From assembly GCA_937918905.1 (NCBI GenBank), contig CAKZSH010000361.1:1-32485 (forward strand): a DNA stretch of 32,485 bases, written 5' to 3'. The DNA comes from an uncultured Saprospiraceae bacterium. Its GTDB lineage: Bacteria; Bacteroidota; Bacteroidia; Chitinophagales; Saprospiraceae. The translations under genes were made by a program, and so were the position numbers. This document shows positions 7,963 to 17,527 of this stretch, piece after piece. The notes under the pieces are model-generated. The model saw nothing but the letters and a program-made list of their open reading frames with translations, was not told the origin of the DNA and did no database searches. The first letter of the stretch is position 1; every line of letters starts with the position of its first letter.

Positions 7963-10900
7963 ATGAAAGAACAAAATAACTCACAAGTTTGGATAGGAGC
8001 ATCGGATTTGACTCAGGATTCAGAATTCTTTGAATCTGCAAAATCTGAATTTGTAGAATTACCAATCGTTGAAACGCTAGGAGATGATGAAAAAGCAGAG
8101 AGCTTAACTGCGAATCGACGAGACTTTTTGAAATATATGGGATTTGGACTAGGTGCTGCAACGTTAGCAGCTAGTTGTGAGATTCCTATGAAAAAGGCGA
8201 TTCCTTACGTAACTAAACCTGATGCAATTGTACCTGGTGTAGCTAATTACTATGCAACTTCATTTGTACAAGGTGGAGATTACTGCTCTGTTTTGGTAAA
8301 AACAAGAGAAGGTCGTCCGATCAAAATTGAAGGTAACGGTTTATCAAAAGTAACTAGAGGTGGAACGAGTGCAAGAGCACAAGCAAGTGTATTGAGCCTT
8401 TATGATAGTAACCGATTTCAAGGTGTTATGGTCAATGGTTCAAGATTCAAAGAGGTTGAAGAAGGAGGCAAGAAAAGCAAAGTTGAATATACTTGGGCTG
8501 AAATAGATAGTGCGATCAAAGGTAAACTAAGTGCTAGTTCTAAAGTACGATTGGTTTGTAACACTATTCTTTCGCCTTCGGCAAAAAATGTAATTAAAGA
8601 ATTTCAAGCAGCTTACCCAAATACAAAAGTTGCAATGTACGATCCAGTTTCAAGTTCAGCTATTTTGGAAGCGAATGAAGCTTGTTTTGGAGATAAGGTA
8701 ATTCCTAATTACGATTTTGAAAAAGCACAAGTGATTGTAAGTATTGGAGCAGATTTCTTGGGAACTTGGGTTTCTCCAGTTGAATTTGCCAATCAATATG
8801 CTACCAACAGAAGAGTAAATTTAAAGAACCCTTCTATGTCTCGCCACATTCAAGTGGAAGCAGGAATGTCTTTGACAGGTTCTAATGCAGATGATAGAGT
8901 TTTAATTCGACCATCAGAGCAAGGTTCTGCAATTGCATACCTATATAATGCAGTAGCAGCGAAAGCAGGTGGAGATCGAGTAACTGAATTAGCACTAAAT
9001 GATAAAGCAAAATTAGCTTTACAAAAAGTTGCAGGAGAATTATTAGCACACCGAGGAAGTTCATTAGTAGTTTCTGATTCTAATAATGTTGGAGAGCAAA
9101 CTTTAGTAAATGCAATCAATAATATGTTGGGCAACTACGGTTCAACTTTAAGTTTTGCAGGAGCTTCTTTACAACGTCAAGGAACTGATAAAGCCATTCA
9201 AGATTGCATTACAGATATGAAAAATGGAAGTGTGGATGCAGTTATCGTTTTAGACGGTGCGAATCCTGCTTTTGATTTACCAAACTCAGCAGACTTCGTA
9301 GCAGGTTTGGAAAAAGTTGGTTTAACAGTTTCATGTTCTGGATATAAAAATGAGACGGCTGCAAAATGTACTTACATTGCTCCAGCCAATCATTTTCTAG
9401 AGTCTTGGTCAGATGCTGAACCAAAACGAGGACACTACAGTATGATTCAACCAACAATAGCTCCTTTGATGAAAACTCGCCAGAGTGAAGCAAGTTTGTT
9501 AACATGGTGTAACAGTACGAATTATAATGCAAGTGCAGAGCAACCTTACTACGAATATGTAAAAGCTTTTTGGAAAAATAACTTGTACACACAAGAGAAC
9601 GGTTTCCAATCATTCCAAGGATTTTGGGATACTGCATTACATGATGGAGTATTTGATGCGCCTCATGGTGGATCAACATATACTTTCGCAGGAAGTGTAA
9701 GTAATGCTGCTGCAAAAATCAATAAACCATTTACTGATGGTGGAACTGAAATTTCATTTTTTGAAACAGTAAACATCGGTAACGGACAATATGCAGATAA
9801 CCCTTGGTTACAAGAAATGCCTGACCCAATTAGCCGATGTGCTTGGGGGAATGTTTTATATGTTCCAATCAAATGGAATGGTAAAAATGATTTTGATGGG
9901 GCATTCAATGTAGGAACTGGCATTAAAAAAGGAAAAGGAGATAAAGTTGATTTGACAGTAGGTGACGTTACTGAAAGAGTAACTGCGACAACCAACTTTG
10001 GTCAACCGACAGTAGGAGATATTGCAACAGTATCTATGGCTTTAGGTTATGGACGAACAATATCAGGAGAGTGTGGAATTGATGTTGGAGAAAATGCTTA
10101 CCCGATGTTGTCTCGAGATGCTCAAGGAAATACTCTTTACTATGCTAAAGCAAATGTAAGTGACAGTATCGAATACGATGAGAAATTTGCATGTGTTCAG
10201 TATCATCATACTTATGGAGTTTTTGAACAAGAAAATCCAGACTTCAATGTGGATGACCACGCAATTGGTATCAACGGTTATGACGGAGCGATTACCAATC
10301 GTTCAGTTATTTTCTCTGCGAAATTAAGCGAGATTGCTGAGTTTGATAAGGAGATGAAAAAGTTCCATGACAAAGCGGAACACTTAAACTCTAAAACACT
10401 TTATCCTTACGAAGAATACAAAGATCAATTATACAGTCAAGGACACCATTGGGGAATGCAAATCGACATGAATGCATGTATCGGTTGTGGAGCTTGTACG
10501 GTGGCTTGTATGTCTGAAAATAATATTCCAGTAGTTGGTAAAACAGAAGTTCACCGTCACCATGAAATGGCTTGGTTAAGAATTGACCGATACTTTATGG
10601 GAGATGTTGAAAATCCAAATGTTGTTTACCAACCAATGATGTGTCAGCATTGTGATAACGCTCCTTGTGAGAATGTTTGTCCAGTAGCTGCAACTAACCA
10701 CAGTTCAGAAGGATTGAATCAAATGACTTATAACAGATGTATCGGTACTCGTTACTGTGCAAATAACTGTCCTTATAAAGTACGACGATTCAACTGGTTA
10801 GATTATACAACTGCAGATTTATTCCCAGTTAATCAATATGATGTTAACGGTGAAGAAATTCCTTACGGAGCGGATAACTTAACTCGTATGGTTTTAAACC

Positions 10901-11208
10901 CAGACGTAACAGTTCGTTCAAGAGGAGTTATTGAAAAATGTAGTTTCTGTGTTCAAAAAATCCAAGAAGGTAAATTGACTGCGAAGAGTGAAGGAAGAAA
11001 ATTAATGGACGGTGAAGTTAAAACTGCTTGTCAGACTTCATGCCCAACTGGCGCAATTACTTTTGGAGATATGAACGATAAGAAAAGTGAAGTTTACAAA
11101 AGAAGCCGAGCTTCAATTAACTATAAAGTTTTAGAAGAAATCAATACAAGATCATCAGTTGATTATTCTGCTAAGATTTTTAACAAAGGAGCAGCTTTAG
11201 ATAGCTAA
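7963..11208 (+). CDS. actB: ACIII subunit ActB, molybdopterin-like and ferredoxin fusion
   Basis: This 1081-residue protein is the large peripheral subunit of alternative complex III on the periplasmic face. A twin-arginine motif NRRDFLKYMG starts at 51, followed by a hydrophobic stretch ending in TLAASC; Cys72 could be a lipidated residue. The middle (about 85-800) resembles a molybdopterin oxidoreductase, a fold that in ACIII is believed to have lost its cofactor. The C-terminal part from about 839 is a ferredoxin-like domain: CIGCGACTVAC, then CQHCDNAPCENVCP, then CIGTRYCANNCP, then CSFC and CQTSCPTGAI. In ACIII these clusters are three [4Fe-4S] and one [3Fe-4S]. The gap after actA is 90 bases and contains two copies of AACTGTTAAC and a T-run at 7881-7910, possibly a weak attenuator. 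Confidence 0.95.
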   Translation: MKEQNNSQVWIGASDLTQDSEFFESAKSEFVELPIVETLGDDEKAESLTANRRDFLKYMGFGLGAATLAASCEIPMKKAIPYVTKPDAIVPGVANYYATSFVQGGDYCSVLVKTREGRPIKIEGNGLSKVTRGGTSARAQASVLSLYDSNRFQGVMVNGSRFKEVEEGGKKSKVEYTWAEIDSAIKGKLSASSKVRLVCNTILSPSAKNVIKEFQAAYPNTKVAMYDPVSSSAILEANEACFGDKVIPNYDFEKAQVIVSIGADFLGTWVSPVEFANQYATNRRVNLKNPSMSRHIQVEAGMSLTGSNADDRVLIRPSEQGSAIAYLYNAVAAKAGGDRVTELALNDKAKLALQKVAGELLAHRGSSLVVSDSNNVGEQTLVNAINNMLGNYGSTLSFAGASLQRQGTDKAIQDCITDMKNGSVDAVIVLDGANPAFDLPNSADFVAGLEKVGLTVSCSGYKNETAAKCTYIAPANHFLESWSDAEPKRGHYSMIQPTIAPLMKTRQSEASLLTWCNSTNYNASAEQPYYEYVKAFWKNNLYTQENGFQSFQGFWDTALHDGVFDAPHGGSTYTFAGSVSNAAAKINKPFTDGGTEISFFETVNIGNGQYADNPWLQEMPDPISRCAWGNVLYVPIKWNGKNDFDGAFNVGTGIKKGKGDKVDLTVGDVTERVTATTNFGQPTVGDIATVSMALGYGRTISGECGIDVGENAYPMLSRDAQGNTLYYAKANVSDSIEYDEKFACVQYHHTYGVFEQENPDFNVDDHAIGINGYDGAITNRSVIFSAKLSEIAEFDKEMKKFHDKAEHLNSKTLYPYEEYKDQLYSQGHHWGMQIDMNACIGCGACTVACMSENNIPVVGKTEVHRHHEMAWLRIDRYFMGDVENPNVVYQPMMCQHCDNAPCENVCPVAATNHSSEGLNQMTYNRCIGTRYCANNCPYKVRRFNWLDYTTADLFPVNQYDVNGEEIPYGADNLTRMVLNPDVTVRSRGVIEKCSFCVQKIQEGKLTAKSEGRKLMDGEVKTACQTSCPTGAITFGDMNDKKSEVYKRSRASINYKVLEEINTRSSVDYSAKIFNKGAALDS

Positions 11209-11259
11209 TCCAAATTGAAGTAAACCATCTAAAAAGACAATTTTAAATATATAATAAAT

Positions 11260-12711
11260 ATGAGTCATCATCCAATTATTTCTCCACTAAGACATACCCT
11301 GATTACAGGTGATAAGACCTATCACCAGATCACAGAGGATATATGTGCTCCAGCGGAGAAGGCACCAAGTAAAGCTTGGGTAATTGCATTTATCTTATCA
11401 GTTGTAACATTAAGTTTTGGTATTTTCTGTATCCTTTGGACAATCTGGATGGGTATTGGAACATGGGACTTAAATAGAACTATTGGATGGGGTTGGGATA
11501 TTACCAATTTCGTTTGGTGGATTGGAATCGGTCACGCAGGAACCTTGATTTCTGCCATCCTTTTACTTTTCCGACAAAAGTGGAGAACAGGGGTAAACCG
11601 TGCGGCAGAGGCGATGACTATTTTTGCCGTAATGTGTGCAGGACTTTTCCCTTTGATACACATGGGACGTTTGTGGTTAGCGATTTTCATTTTCCCTTAT
11701 CCAAACACTCGTGGACCTTTATGGGTAAACTTTAACTCGCCATTACTTTGGGATGTATTTGCCATCTCAACATATTTCACCGTATCATTATTATTCTGGT
11801 ACACAGGTCTTGTTCCTGATTTGGCAACATTAAGAGATCGTTCTACTGGATTGAGAAGAAAGATATACAGTTTTGTTTCATTCGGTTGGACAGGTTCCGC
11901 AAAGCATTGGCAACGATTTGAGTCTTTGTCATTAATCTTAGCAGGTATCGCAACGCCACTTGTACTTTCTGTACACACGATTGTATCTTTTGATTTCGCA
12001 ACTTCAGTTATTCCAGGATGGCACACAACTATTTTCCCTCCATACTTCGTAGCAGGGGCGATCTTCTCTGGATTCGCAATGGTACAAACGCTGATGTTGA
12101 TTACGAGAAAAGTATTGAAATTACATGACTACATTACTTTGCAGCATATTGAGTCAATGAATAAAGTAATTGTACTAACTGGTACAATGGTAGGTGTAGC
12201 TTATTTAACAGAGCTATTCATTTCATGGTATTCTCAATATCCATATGAGCAATTTGCATTTTATAATAGAGCAACAGGAATTTATTTTTGGTCGTATGTA
12301 GGTATGATGGGATGTAATGTTTTAGCTCCGCAAATTTTCTGGATCGAAAAATACAGAAGAAGTATTACGTTGACATTCTTTATGTCAATTTTTATCAATA
12401 TCGGAATGTGGTTTGAGCGATTTGTAATTATCGTAACTACATTGGCTCGTGATTATTTACCATCAAGCTGGAGTTACTATGTTCCCACTTGGGTGGAGAT
12501 TGGTATTTACTTAGGAACATTTGGATTGTTCTTTACACTATACTTAATCTTTACAAGAGTTGCACCCGTAGTTGCAATTGCTGAGGTGAAAAGTATATTG
12601 AAAACATCAGGTTCTCAATATACGGGGCCTGCAAATAGAGACCACTTTGATCCTGCTGATGTGGAGAAAGTTACAGCGCATGCACATGCTCATGATGATG
12701 ACCATCATTAA
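11260..12711 (+). CDS. actC: ACIII subunit ActC, NrfD/PsrC-type membrane protein
   Basis: A 483-residue integral membrane protein of the NrfD family, the quinol-binding core of alternative complex III together with ActF. About ten hydrophobic helices are visible, beginning near residue 40 (VIAFILSVVTLSFGIFCILW) and including FVWWIGIGHAGTLISAILLL with the charged surroundings typical of the family. The soluble N-terminus (SHHPIISPLRHTLITGDK) is typical of ActC. The C-terminus ends in a His/Asp-rich tail (HAHAHDDDHH), one of several such segments in this operon. The gene starts 51 bases after actB. Proton translocation by ActC/ActF is proposed for the family, not shown by this sequence. Confidence 0.95.
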   Translation: MSHHPIISPLRHTLITGDKTYHQITEDICAPAEKAPSKAWVIAFILSVVTLSFGIFCILWTIWMGIGTWDLNRTIGWGWDITNFVWWIGIGHAGTLISAILLLFRQKWRTGVNRAAEAMTIFAVMCAGLFPLIHMGRLWLAIFIFPYPNTRGPLWVNFNSPLLWDVFAISTYFTVSLLFWYTGLVPDLATLRDRSTGLRRKIYSFVSFGWTGSAKHWQRFESLSLILAGIATPLVLSVHTIVSFDFATSVIPGWHTTIFPPYFVAGAIFSGFAMVQTLMLITRKVLKLHDYITLQHIESMNKVIVLTGTMVGVAYLTELFISWYSQYPYEQFAFYNRATGIYFWSYVGMMGCNVLAPQIFWIEKYRRSITLTFFMSIFINIGMWFERFVIIVTTLARDYLPSSWSYYVPTWVEIGIYLGTFGLFFTLYLIFTRVAPVVAIAEVKSILKTSGSQYTGPANRDHFDPADVEKVTAHAHAHDDDHH

Positions 12712-12714
12712 ATA

Positions 12715-12880
12715 ATTTTGAATGGTGAATTTTGAATTTTGAATGAGTCGAATTTCGGTGAGTTTTAAATCAAAATTTTTCAAACAAAATTTTTGAATAA
12801 ATTTAAATGAATAGAGATTAATATTGAGTTTTGAAAAAAGTATTCGACACATTCAAAATTCAAAAATTATAATTCAAAAT
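12715..12880. repeat. Long palindromic element between actC and actD
   Basis: The 39 bases at 12715-12753 pair with 12842-12880 in inverted orientation, 34 of 39 matching. The arms are built from ATTTTGAAT/ATTCAAAAT words and end in GTCGAAT/ATTCGAC. The roughly 90-base loop contains a further inverted pair (CAAAATTTTT and AAAATTTTTG). The element begins just after the actC stop codon and ends about 20 bases before actD, so it would be a large hairpin in the operon transcript. Confidence 0.75.
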
Positions 12881-12903
12881 TAATCGAAAAAATATTTATA
12901 AAA

Positions 12904-13431
12904 ATGGAAGGACATAAAGATGTTTTATTTGGATTGTACGACGATGAGGATGATTTAATCCACGCAATTCAAAAAGCACAAAAAGACCATTTAGATATTC
13001 ATGATGTATTCACTCCATTTCCAGTTCACGGATTGGATGAGGTAATGGGCTTGTCAGAAAGTCGGTTACACATTGCAGGATTCGTTTATGGTGCTTTGGG
13101 TACATTGACAGCTTTCTTATTTATGTCATGGGTATTTACTCGTGATTGGCCAATCATTTTTGGTGGTAAGCCATATTGGTCAGTTCCTGCATTTATTCCT
13201 ATTACATTTGAGTTGACAGTATTGTTTTCTTGTGTAGGAATGGTAATCACCTATTACACAGTATGTGGAATGGGACCAGGTGCAGATAACCCAACCTTGC
13301 ATGATAGAATTACGGATGATAAATTTTGTTTAGCATTCAATGTTTCAGATAGTTCGAAAGAAGAGATCGATTCATTAAAAGGTTTCTTGAGTGGAACTGG
13401 TGCAACAGAGTTGAATATTAAAACTATCTAA
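12904..13431 (+). CDS. actD: ACIII subunit ActD (DUF3341)
   Basis: A 175-residue small membrane subunit of alternative complex III. An N-terminal soluble part (KDVLFGLYDDEDDLIHAIQK) precedes two transmembrane helices (HIAGFVYGALGTLTAFLFMS and ITFELTVLFSCVGMVITYYT), and a short C-terminal domain contains DDKFCLAFNV. The pattern 'LFGLYDDEDDLIHAI' followed by 'VHGLDEVMGL' is diagnostic of DUF3341/ActD. It lies between actC and actE, separated from each by palindromic spacers. Length is normal for the family. Confidence 0.93.
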   Translation: MEGHKDVLFGLYDDEDDLIHAIQKAQKDHLDIHDVFTPFPVHGLDEVMGLSESRLHIAGFVYGALGTLTAFLFMSWVFTRDWPIIFGGKPYWSVPAFIPITFELTVLFSCVGMVITYYTVCGMGPGADNPTLHDRITDDKFCLAFNVSDSSKEEIDSLKGFLSGTGATELNIKTI

Positions 13432-13535
13432 AATCAAAATCAACATTAAAATCAAAAAATAATTTTGATTTTAAGATTGATTGTTAATTAATAAAAATTT
13501 GTTGATAGCATTTTATAACAATCAACAAACAATTT
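13432..13535. repeat. Two hairpins between actD and actE
   Basis: AAAATCAAAA pairs with TTTTGATTTT around a five-base loop near 13449-13473. A second hairpin joins TTGTTGAT near 13500 with ATCAACAA near 13522. Both fall in the 111-base gap and could be processing or stability structures in the operon mRNA. No T-run of terminator quality follows. Confidence 0.5.
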
Positions 13536-13542
13536 ATTTAAA

Positions 13543-14415
13543 ATGAATTTGAAAAAAAATATTTACGTTCTAGTTTTTGCTTTGGCATTGGTGATGAGTT
13601 CATGTTCATCAGATCCAGAAAGTCCTGGAAGAGAATATATGCCTGATATGGGACACTCAATTGCCTATGAAGCAAATGTTTATACTGACTACTATTTGAA
13701 TACTTGGGAAGATGCAAGTGTAAAGCAAGGTAGTGGTAAAACATTATTAGAGTTATCTTCTCCACGTAAGCCTATCAATGGAACTATCCCTAGAGGTTAT
13801 GCAGGAGGAAGTAAGAAAACTGATAGAGGAATTGTTGGTACTCAAAACGGTAGTGTACCTTATTATTATGCGGATACAGAGCCAGAGCGAACTCGTGCAA
13901 CAAACGAAATTTTAGATAACCCTTTTCCAATTTCTGAAGCGGCAATTGCTGATGGAAAAAACTTGTACAATATCTTTTGTGCAACTTGTCATGGTGAAAA
14001 AGGTGACGGAAATGGATACTTGGTTAGAGATAATGGAGGTGTTTATCCAGCACAACCAGCTAACTTAATTAATGAAGAATTTACAGCTGCTTCTAATGGA
14101 CGTTTTTACCATGCTTTGATTTATGGAAAAAATGTAATGGGAGGTTATGCTGATAAAGTTTCTTATGAAGAACGATGGAATGTTATTCATTATATTCGAT
14201 CACTTCAAGCAAAAGAAACTAAAACAGTTTATAGCGAAAAAGCAAATACTTTAAATGACTTTGCTGTTCCTGCTGCTACTATACAAGCACCAATAGCTGA
14301 AAATAATTCTCATGATGATGCAAGTCATTCTGATGAAGCTCATGAGGGCGATCACAGTCATGATGATGGACACGGACATGAAGGAGATCATGGACATGAA
14401 GACGGAAATCATTAA
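13543..14415 (+). CDS. actE: ACIII subunit ActE, monohaem cytochrome c lipoprotein with His-rich tail
   Basis: A 290-residue periplasmic lipoprotein. The signal ends in the lipobox VMSSC with Cys21. The cytochrome c domain carries CATCH at 146-150, and a methionine in the following KNVMGGYADKVSYEERW is the probable sixth ligand. It should be the last haem of ACIII before the oxidase. The unusual part is the end: from about 255 the chain becomes a His/Asp/Glu-rich tail (HDDASHSDEAHEGDHSH and similar), which could bind Cu, Zn or Ni. Many ActE proteins end shortly after the cytochrome fold, so this tail looks like an addition. A palindrome follows three bases after the stop codon. Confidence 0.94.
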   Translation: MNLKKNIYVLVFALALVMSSCSSDPESPGREYMPDMGHSIAYEANVYTDYYLNTWEDASVKQGSGKTLLELSSPRKPINGTIPRGYAGGSKKTDRGIVGTQNGSVPYYYADTEPERTRATNEILDNPFPISEAAIADGKNLYNIFCATCHGEKGDGNGYLVRDNGGVYPAQPANLINEEFTAASNGRFYHALIYGKNVMGGYADKVSYEERWNVIHYIRSLQAKETKTVYSEKANTLNDFAVPAATIQAPIAENNSHDDASHSDEAHEGDHSHDDGHGHEGDHGHEDGNH

Positions 14416-14417
14416 TA

Positions 14418-14511
14418 ATTTTGAATGATAATTCTTGAATTTTAAATGAATCGAGAAAATTGTAATTCTCCTTTTAGATTCATTTAAAATTCAAAACTGA
14501 AAATTCAAAAT
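14418..14511. repeat. Palindromic element between actE and actF
   Basis: The 35 bases at 14418-14452 are complementary to 14477-14511 with 30 of 35 matching. The words (ATTTTGAAT, GAATTTTAAATGAATC) are related to those of the actC-actD element but the sequence is not the same. The hairpin loop is about 24 bases. Confidence 0.75.
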
Positions 14512-14555
14512 TTGTTTTACTCAAAATTAAATTATCAAATAACTAATATTCAGAG

Positions 14556-15851
14556 ATGAATCAATTTACTTTTACAGGCAGAGAAAGAATGGTGTTGCTA
14601 AGTTTAATCGTCTTAGGTGCGCTATGTTTGGCAGGTACATATTTTGTCGAACCAGCAACAATGACTGTAATGAATCATGGTCATGAAGAAACAGTTTCTA
14701 CATACCACATGCGTTTTTGGAGTAACTTTTTGCAAAATTCAGTTTACTTCTTAGGAATGGCATTTGTTGCTATGTTTGGTTACTGTGCATTTATTACTGC
14801 TTATGGTGGATGGTTTTCAGGAATGAAAAGATTGTGGGAAGCATATGCTTTATGGATGGGACCAGCATTAATAATGATGGCTGTTCTTGTTGCAGGAGTT
14901 TTCTTCCATTGGCATCATTTATATCATTGGAATGCGGAAGGAGTTTTAGATCCTACTGATGCGCATTATGATGAAATCATAGCAGGTAAGTCAGCTTTTC
15001 TAAACAAATACTGGTATGCAGCTTCTGCATTAATATTTGTAGGAATTTGGTATTTCATTACTTTAAGAATTCGGTCTATCTCTGTTGCAGAGGATAGCGC
15101 AGATGTAGGAGATTATTCTTACCATGGTCGAGCAAGAAATTGGATGGCTGCCTATCTTCCATTTGTAGCATTTACAAGTGCAATATTTATCTGGCAATTA
15201 ATGATGTCAATTGATGCACATTGGTACAGTACCATGTATGCATGGAATGCAACAGCAAGTTTCTTTGTAGGGATGTTGTCTCTAACAGTTTTAATGTTGA
15301 TCTATTTGAAATCAAGAGGTTACTATCCAAATGTAACTGAAAATCATATGCATGATATTGGAAAATACTTATTCGGATTTAGTGTTTTTTGGACCTATAC
15401 TTGGTTCTCTCAATACATGTTGATTTGGTACTCAAACAATGGAGAGGAAACAATTTATTTCTTAACTCGAAGAGATCAGTATCCAATATTATTTTATGGA
15501 AATCTAGTTATCAACTTCGTATTGCCATTTTTGATTTTGATAAGAAACTCTTCAAAAAGAAAATTTGGTACTATCGGTTTGGTAGCAGCAATTACATTCT
15601 TTGGGCATTGGTTTGACATTTTCTATATGATTAAGCCAGGTGCATTAATCAATATTGCAGGAAGTCAAGAGGCAGCAACAGAATTAGGTTCAGTTGCAGG
15701 TTACTGGTTCCCTGGATTATTGGAGTTAGGAGCATTTATAGGATTTACGGCACTATTTATTTATTTCACTTTTAGCAAGTTAAGTCAAGCATCATTAGTG
15801 CCTGAAAAAGATCCTTATTATGGTGAAAGTGTTACGCACCACGTTATTTAG
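14556..15851 (+). CDS. actF: ACIII subunit ActF, NrfD-like membrane protein
   Basis: A 431-residue integral membrane subunit, distantly similar to ActC and with about ten transmembrane helices. It begins with a short cytoplasmic end and MVLLSLIVLGALCLAGTYFV. Characteristic features are YHMRFWSNFLQNSVYFLGMA, a WHHLYHW stretch in an extra-membrane loop, and a helix starting AYLPFVAFTSAIFIWQLMMS followed by IDAHWYSTMYAW. ActF is thought to contribute to proton translocation and contacts the oxidase in ACIII-aa3 supercomplexes; that role is from the family. It is the last act gene and is followed after 108 bases by coxB. Confidence 0.93.
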   Translation: MNQFTFTGRERMVLLSLIVLGALCLAGTYFVEPATMTVMNHGHEETVSTYHMRFWSNFLQNSVYFLGMAFVAMFGYCAFITAYGGWFSGMKRLWEAYALWMGPALIMMAVLVAGVFFHWHHLYHWNAEGVLDPTDAHYDEIIAGKSAFLNKYWYAASALIFVGIWYFITLRIRSISVAEDSADVGDYSYHGRARNWMAAYLPFVAFTSAIFIWQLMMSIDAHWYSTMYAWNATASFFVGMLSLTVLMLIYLKSRGYYPNVTENHMHDIGKYLFGFSVFWTYTWFSQYMLIWYSNNGEETIYFLTRRDQYPILFYGNLVINFVLPFLILIRNSSKRKFGTIGLVAAITFFGHWFDIFYMIKPGALINIAGSQEAATELGSVAGYWFPGLLELGAFIGFTALFIYFTFSKLSQASLVPEKDPYYGESVTHHVI

Positions 15852-15959
15852 AATAATTCAAAATAAGGAAATCTGATATATAACAGGTTTAACTAATTGA
15901 ATTTTTGTCAACTTGTATTAAACTATTTTGTTAGAAAAAGTATAAAATAGAAATTGTAA

Positions 15960-17459
15960 ATGAGCTTTTTAATTATCTTTTTATGTATCGTTTTGACTGC
16001 TGTCGTTTTAGTACAGTTAGGTAAAGTAACAGAGCTTGCTTTAGCAAATCAAGATGAAGGTGAAGCACAAGATTCTTTGAATACTCGTCAAGGGTTTTTA
16101 GGAATGGTCTTCTTAGTTGGCTTTATGATTTTTTGTTTGGTATCAGCATGGTATTACAAAAATTGGATGTTAGGATATGGGCCACATGAGTCTGCTTCAA
16201 TGCACGGAGATGCATTGGATAATATGTTTAATGTCACATTGGGAATTACCTATATTGTTTTTGTTGTGACTCACATCGCACTTTTTTGGTATGCATGGAA
16301 ATACCGTGGGCGACGAGGACGAAAAGCATTGTTTATGCCACATGATACTAAACTGGAAATGGTATGGACTGCAGTTCCTGCAATTACAATGTGTTTCTTA
16401 GTAGTCAATGGTTTGATTGCTTGGAACGAAGTAATGGGTGATGACAATGATGAAGATATTGAAATAGAAGCAACAGGGCAACAATTTTCTTGGACGATAA
16501 GATACCCAGGTGCAGATGGTGCATTAGGTGAAAAAAATTATAGAATGATTACGGGGCTGAATCCATTAGGTCAAGATTGGACAGATGTCAAGAATTTGGA
16601 TGACTTTATGGCAAGTGATATTGTTTTACCAAAAGGTAAAAAAGTACGGGTGCGTATTACTGCAAAAGATGTTTTACACAATTTTGATATGCCTCACTTT
16701 AGAATAAAAATGGATGCAATTCCAGGTCTACCTACGTACTTTTATTTTACACCGAAATTAACGACTGAAGAATATCGTAAAAACTTGAGTAAGTATCCAG
16801 AGTATCAAGCAGAAGATCCACTTAATCCTGGTAAGAAACTTTGGGAAACTTTCAACTACGATTTGGCATGTGCTGAACTTTGCGGGCAACAACATTACGC
16901 AATGAAAAAAGTAGTTAGAATTGTAGAAGAAGATGAATACGTTGCTTGGTTGAAAAAACAAAAGTCTTACTACTTCACAGGAGGGGTTAGATTTACAGAT
17001 GAAGATCCTCATAAGGGGTATCTATTTGATGTTGAAGATGCTGCACAATTAGCTGAATTCAAAACTAACTTTGATGGAGCCTTAGCAGGTGATGATAAAA
17101 CGATCATTTTAAATAAAGTTGAATTTGTAAGTGGAGGAGCTGGTTTAACTGATATGTCAAAATATCAAATTGAACATTTGAAGAATCAATTGAATAAAAA
17201 TCCAAATGTTAGAATTGAGTTGGCTGGTCATACGGATAGTCAGGGAGATGATGAAGGTAATCTGAGTTTATCTCAAAGAAGAGCTGATGCTGTATATGCT
17301 CAACTTACAACCAGAGTTGCTAATTCAACTGAACAACCAATTGATCCTTCAAGATTAGTTTCAAAAGGTTATGGAGAAACTTCTCCAATAGGAGATAATG
17401 CAACTGAAGCAGGTCGTCAGAAAAATAGAAGAACAGAAGCAAGAATTATTTCGCAATAG
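15960..17459 (+). CDS. coxB: Cytochrome c oxidase subunit II with C-terminal OmpA-like domain
   Basis: This 499-residue protein is much longer than most CoxB (about 250-400). The N-terminal part has four hydrophobic helices, including FLIIFLCIVLTAVVLVQ, GMVFLVGFMIFCLVSAWYY and AVPAITMCFLVVNGLIAW. The CuA domain follows with ligands H240 (in LHNFDMPHF) and C304, E306, C308, H312 and M315 in CAELCGQQHYAM, all intact. After a linker of about 50 residues, 380-499 form an OmpA/MotB-type peptidoglycan-binding domain: VRIELAGHTDSQGDDEGNLS, then LSQRRADAV, then GYGETSPIGDNATEAGRQKN and RRTEARI. The frame is continuous with a single stop at 17457-17459. The fused domain lies on the periplasmic side, where it could tether the oxidase to the cell wall. 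The function of the fusion is inference. Confidence 0.95.
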   Translation: MSFLIIFLCIVLTAVVLVQLGKVTELALANQDEGEAQDSLNTRQGFLGMVFLVGFMIFCLVSAWYYKNWMLGYGPHESASMHGDALDNMFNVTLGITYIVFVVTHIALFWYAWKYRGRRGRKALFMPHDTKLEMVWTAVPAITMCFLVVNGLIAWNEVMGDDNDEDIEIEATGQQFSWTIRYPGADGALGEKNYRMITGLNPLGQDWTDVKNLDDFMASDIVLPKGKKVRVRITAKDVLHNFDMPHFRIKMDAIPGLPTYFYFTPKLTTEEYRKNLSKYPEYQAEDPLNPGKKLWETFNYDLACAELCGQQHYAMKKVVRIVEEDEYVAWLKKQKSYYFTGGVRFTDEDPHKGYLFDVEDAAQLAEFKTNFDGALAGDDKTIILNKVEFVSGGAGLTDMSKYQIEHLKNQLNKNPNVRIELAGHTDSQGDDEGNLSLSQRRADAVYAQLTTRVANSTEQPIDPSRLVSKGYGETSPIGDNATEAGRQKNRRTEARIISQ

Positions 17460-17527
17460 AATTAGTTTATCAATTAAATAAATTAAGCCAATCCTATTTT
17501 GGATTTTATTTATAAAAGTTATTAATA

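Noticed and set aside
9242-10260. Long minus-strand frames inside actB (157, 110 and 65 codons)
   Set aside because: They are shadows of actB, whose frame has intact motifs over its whole length.
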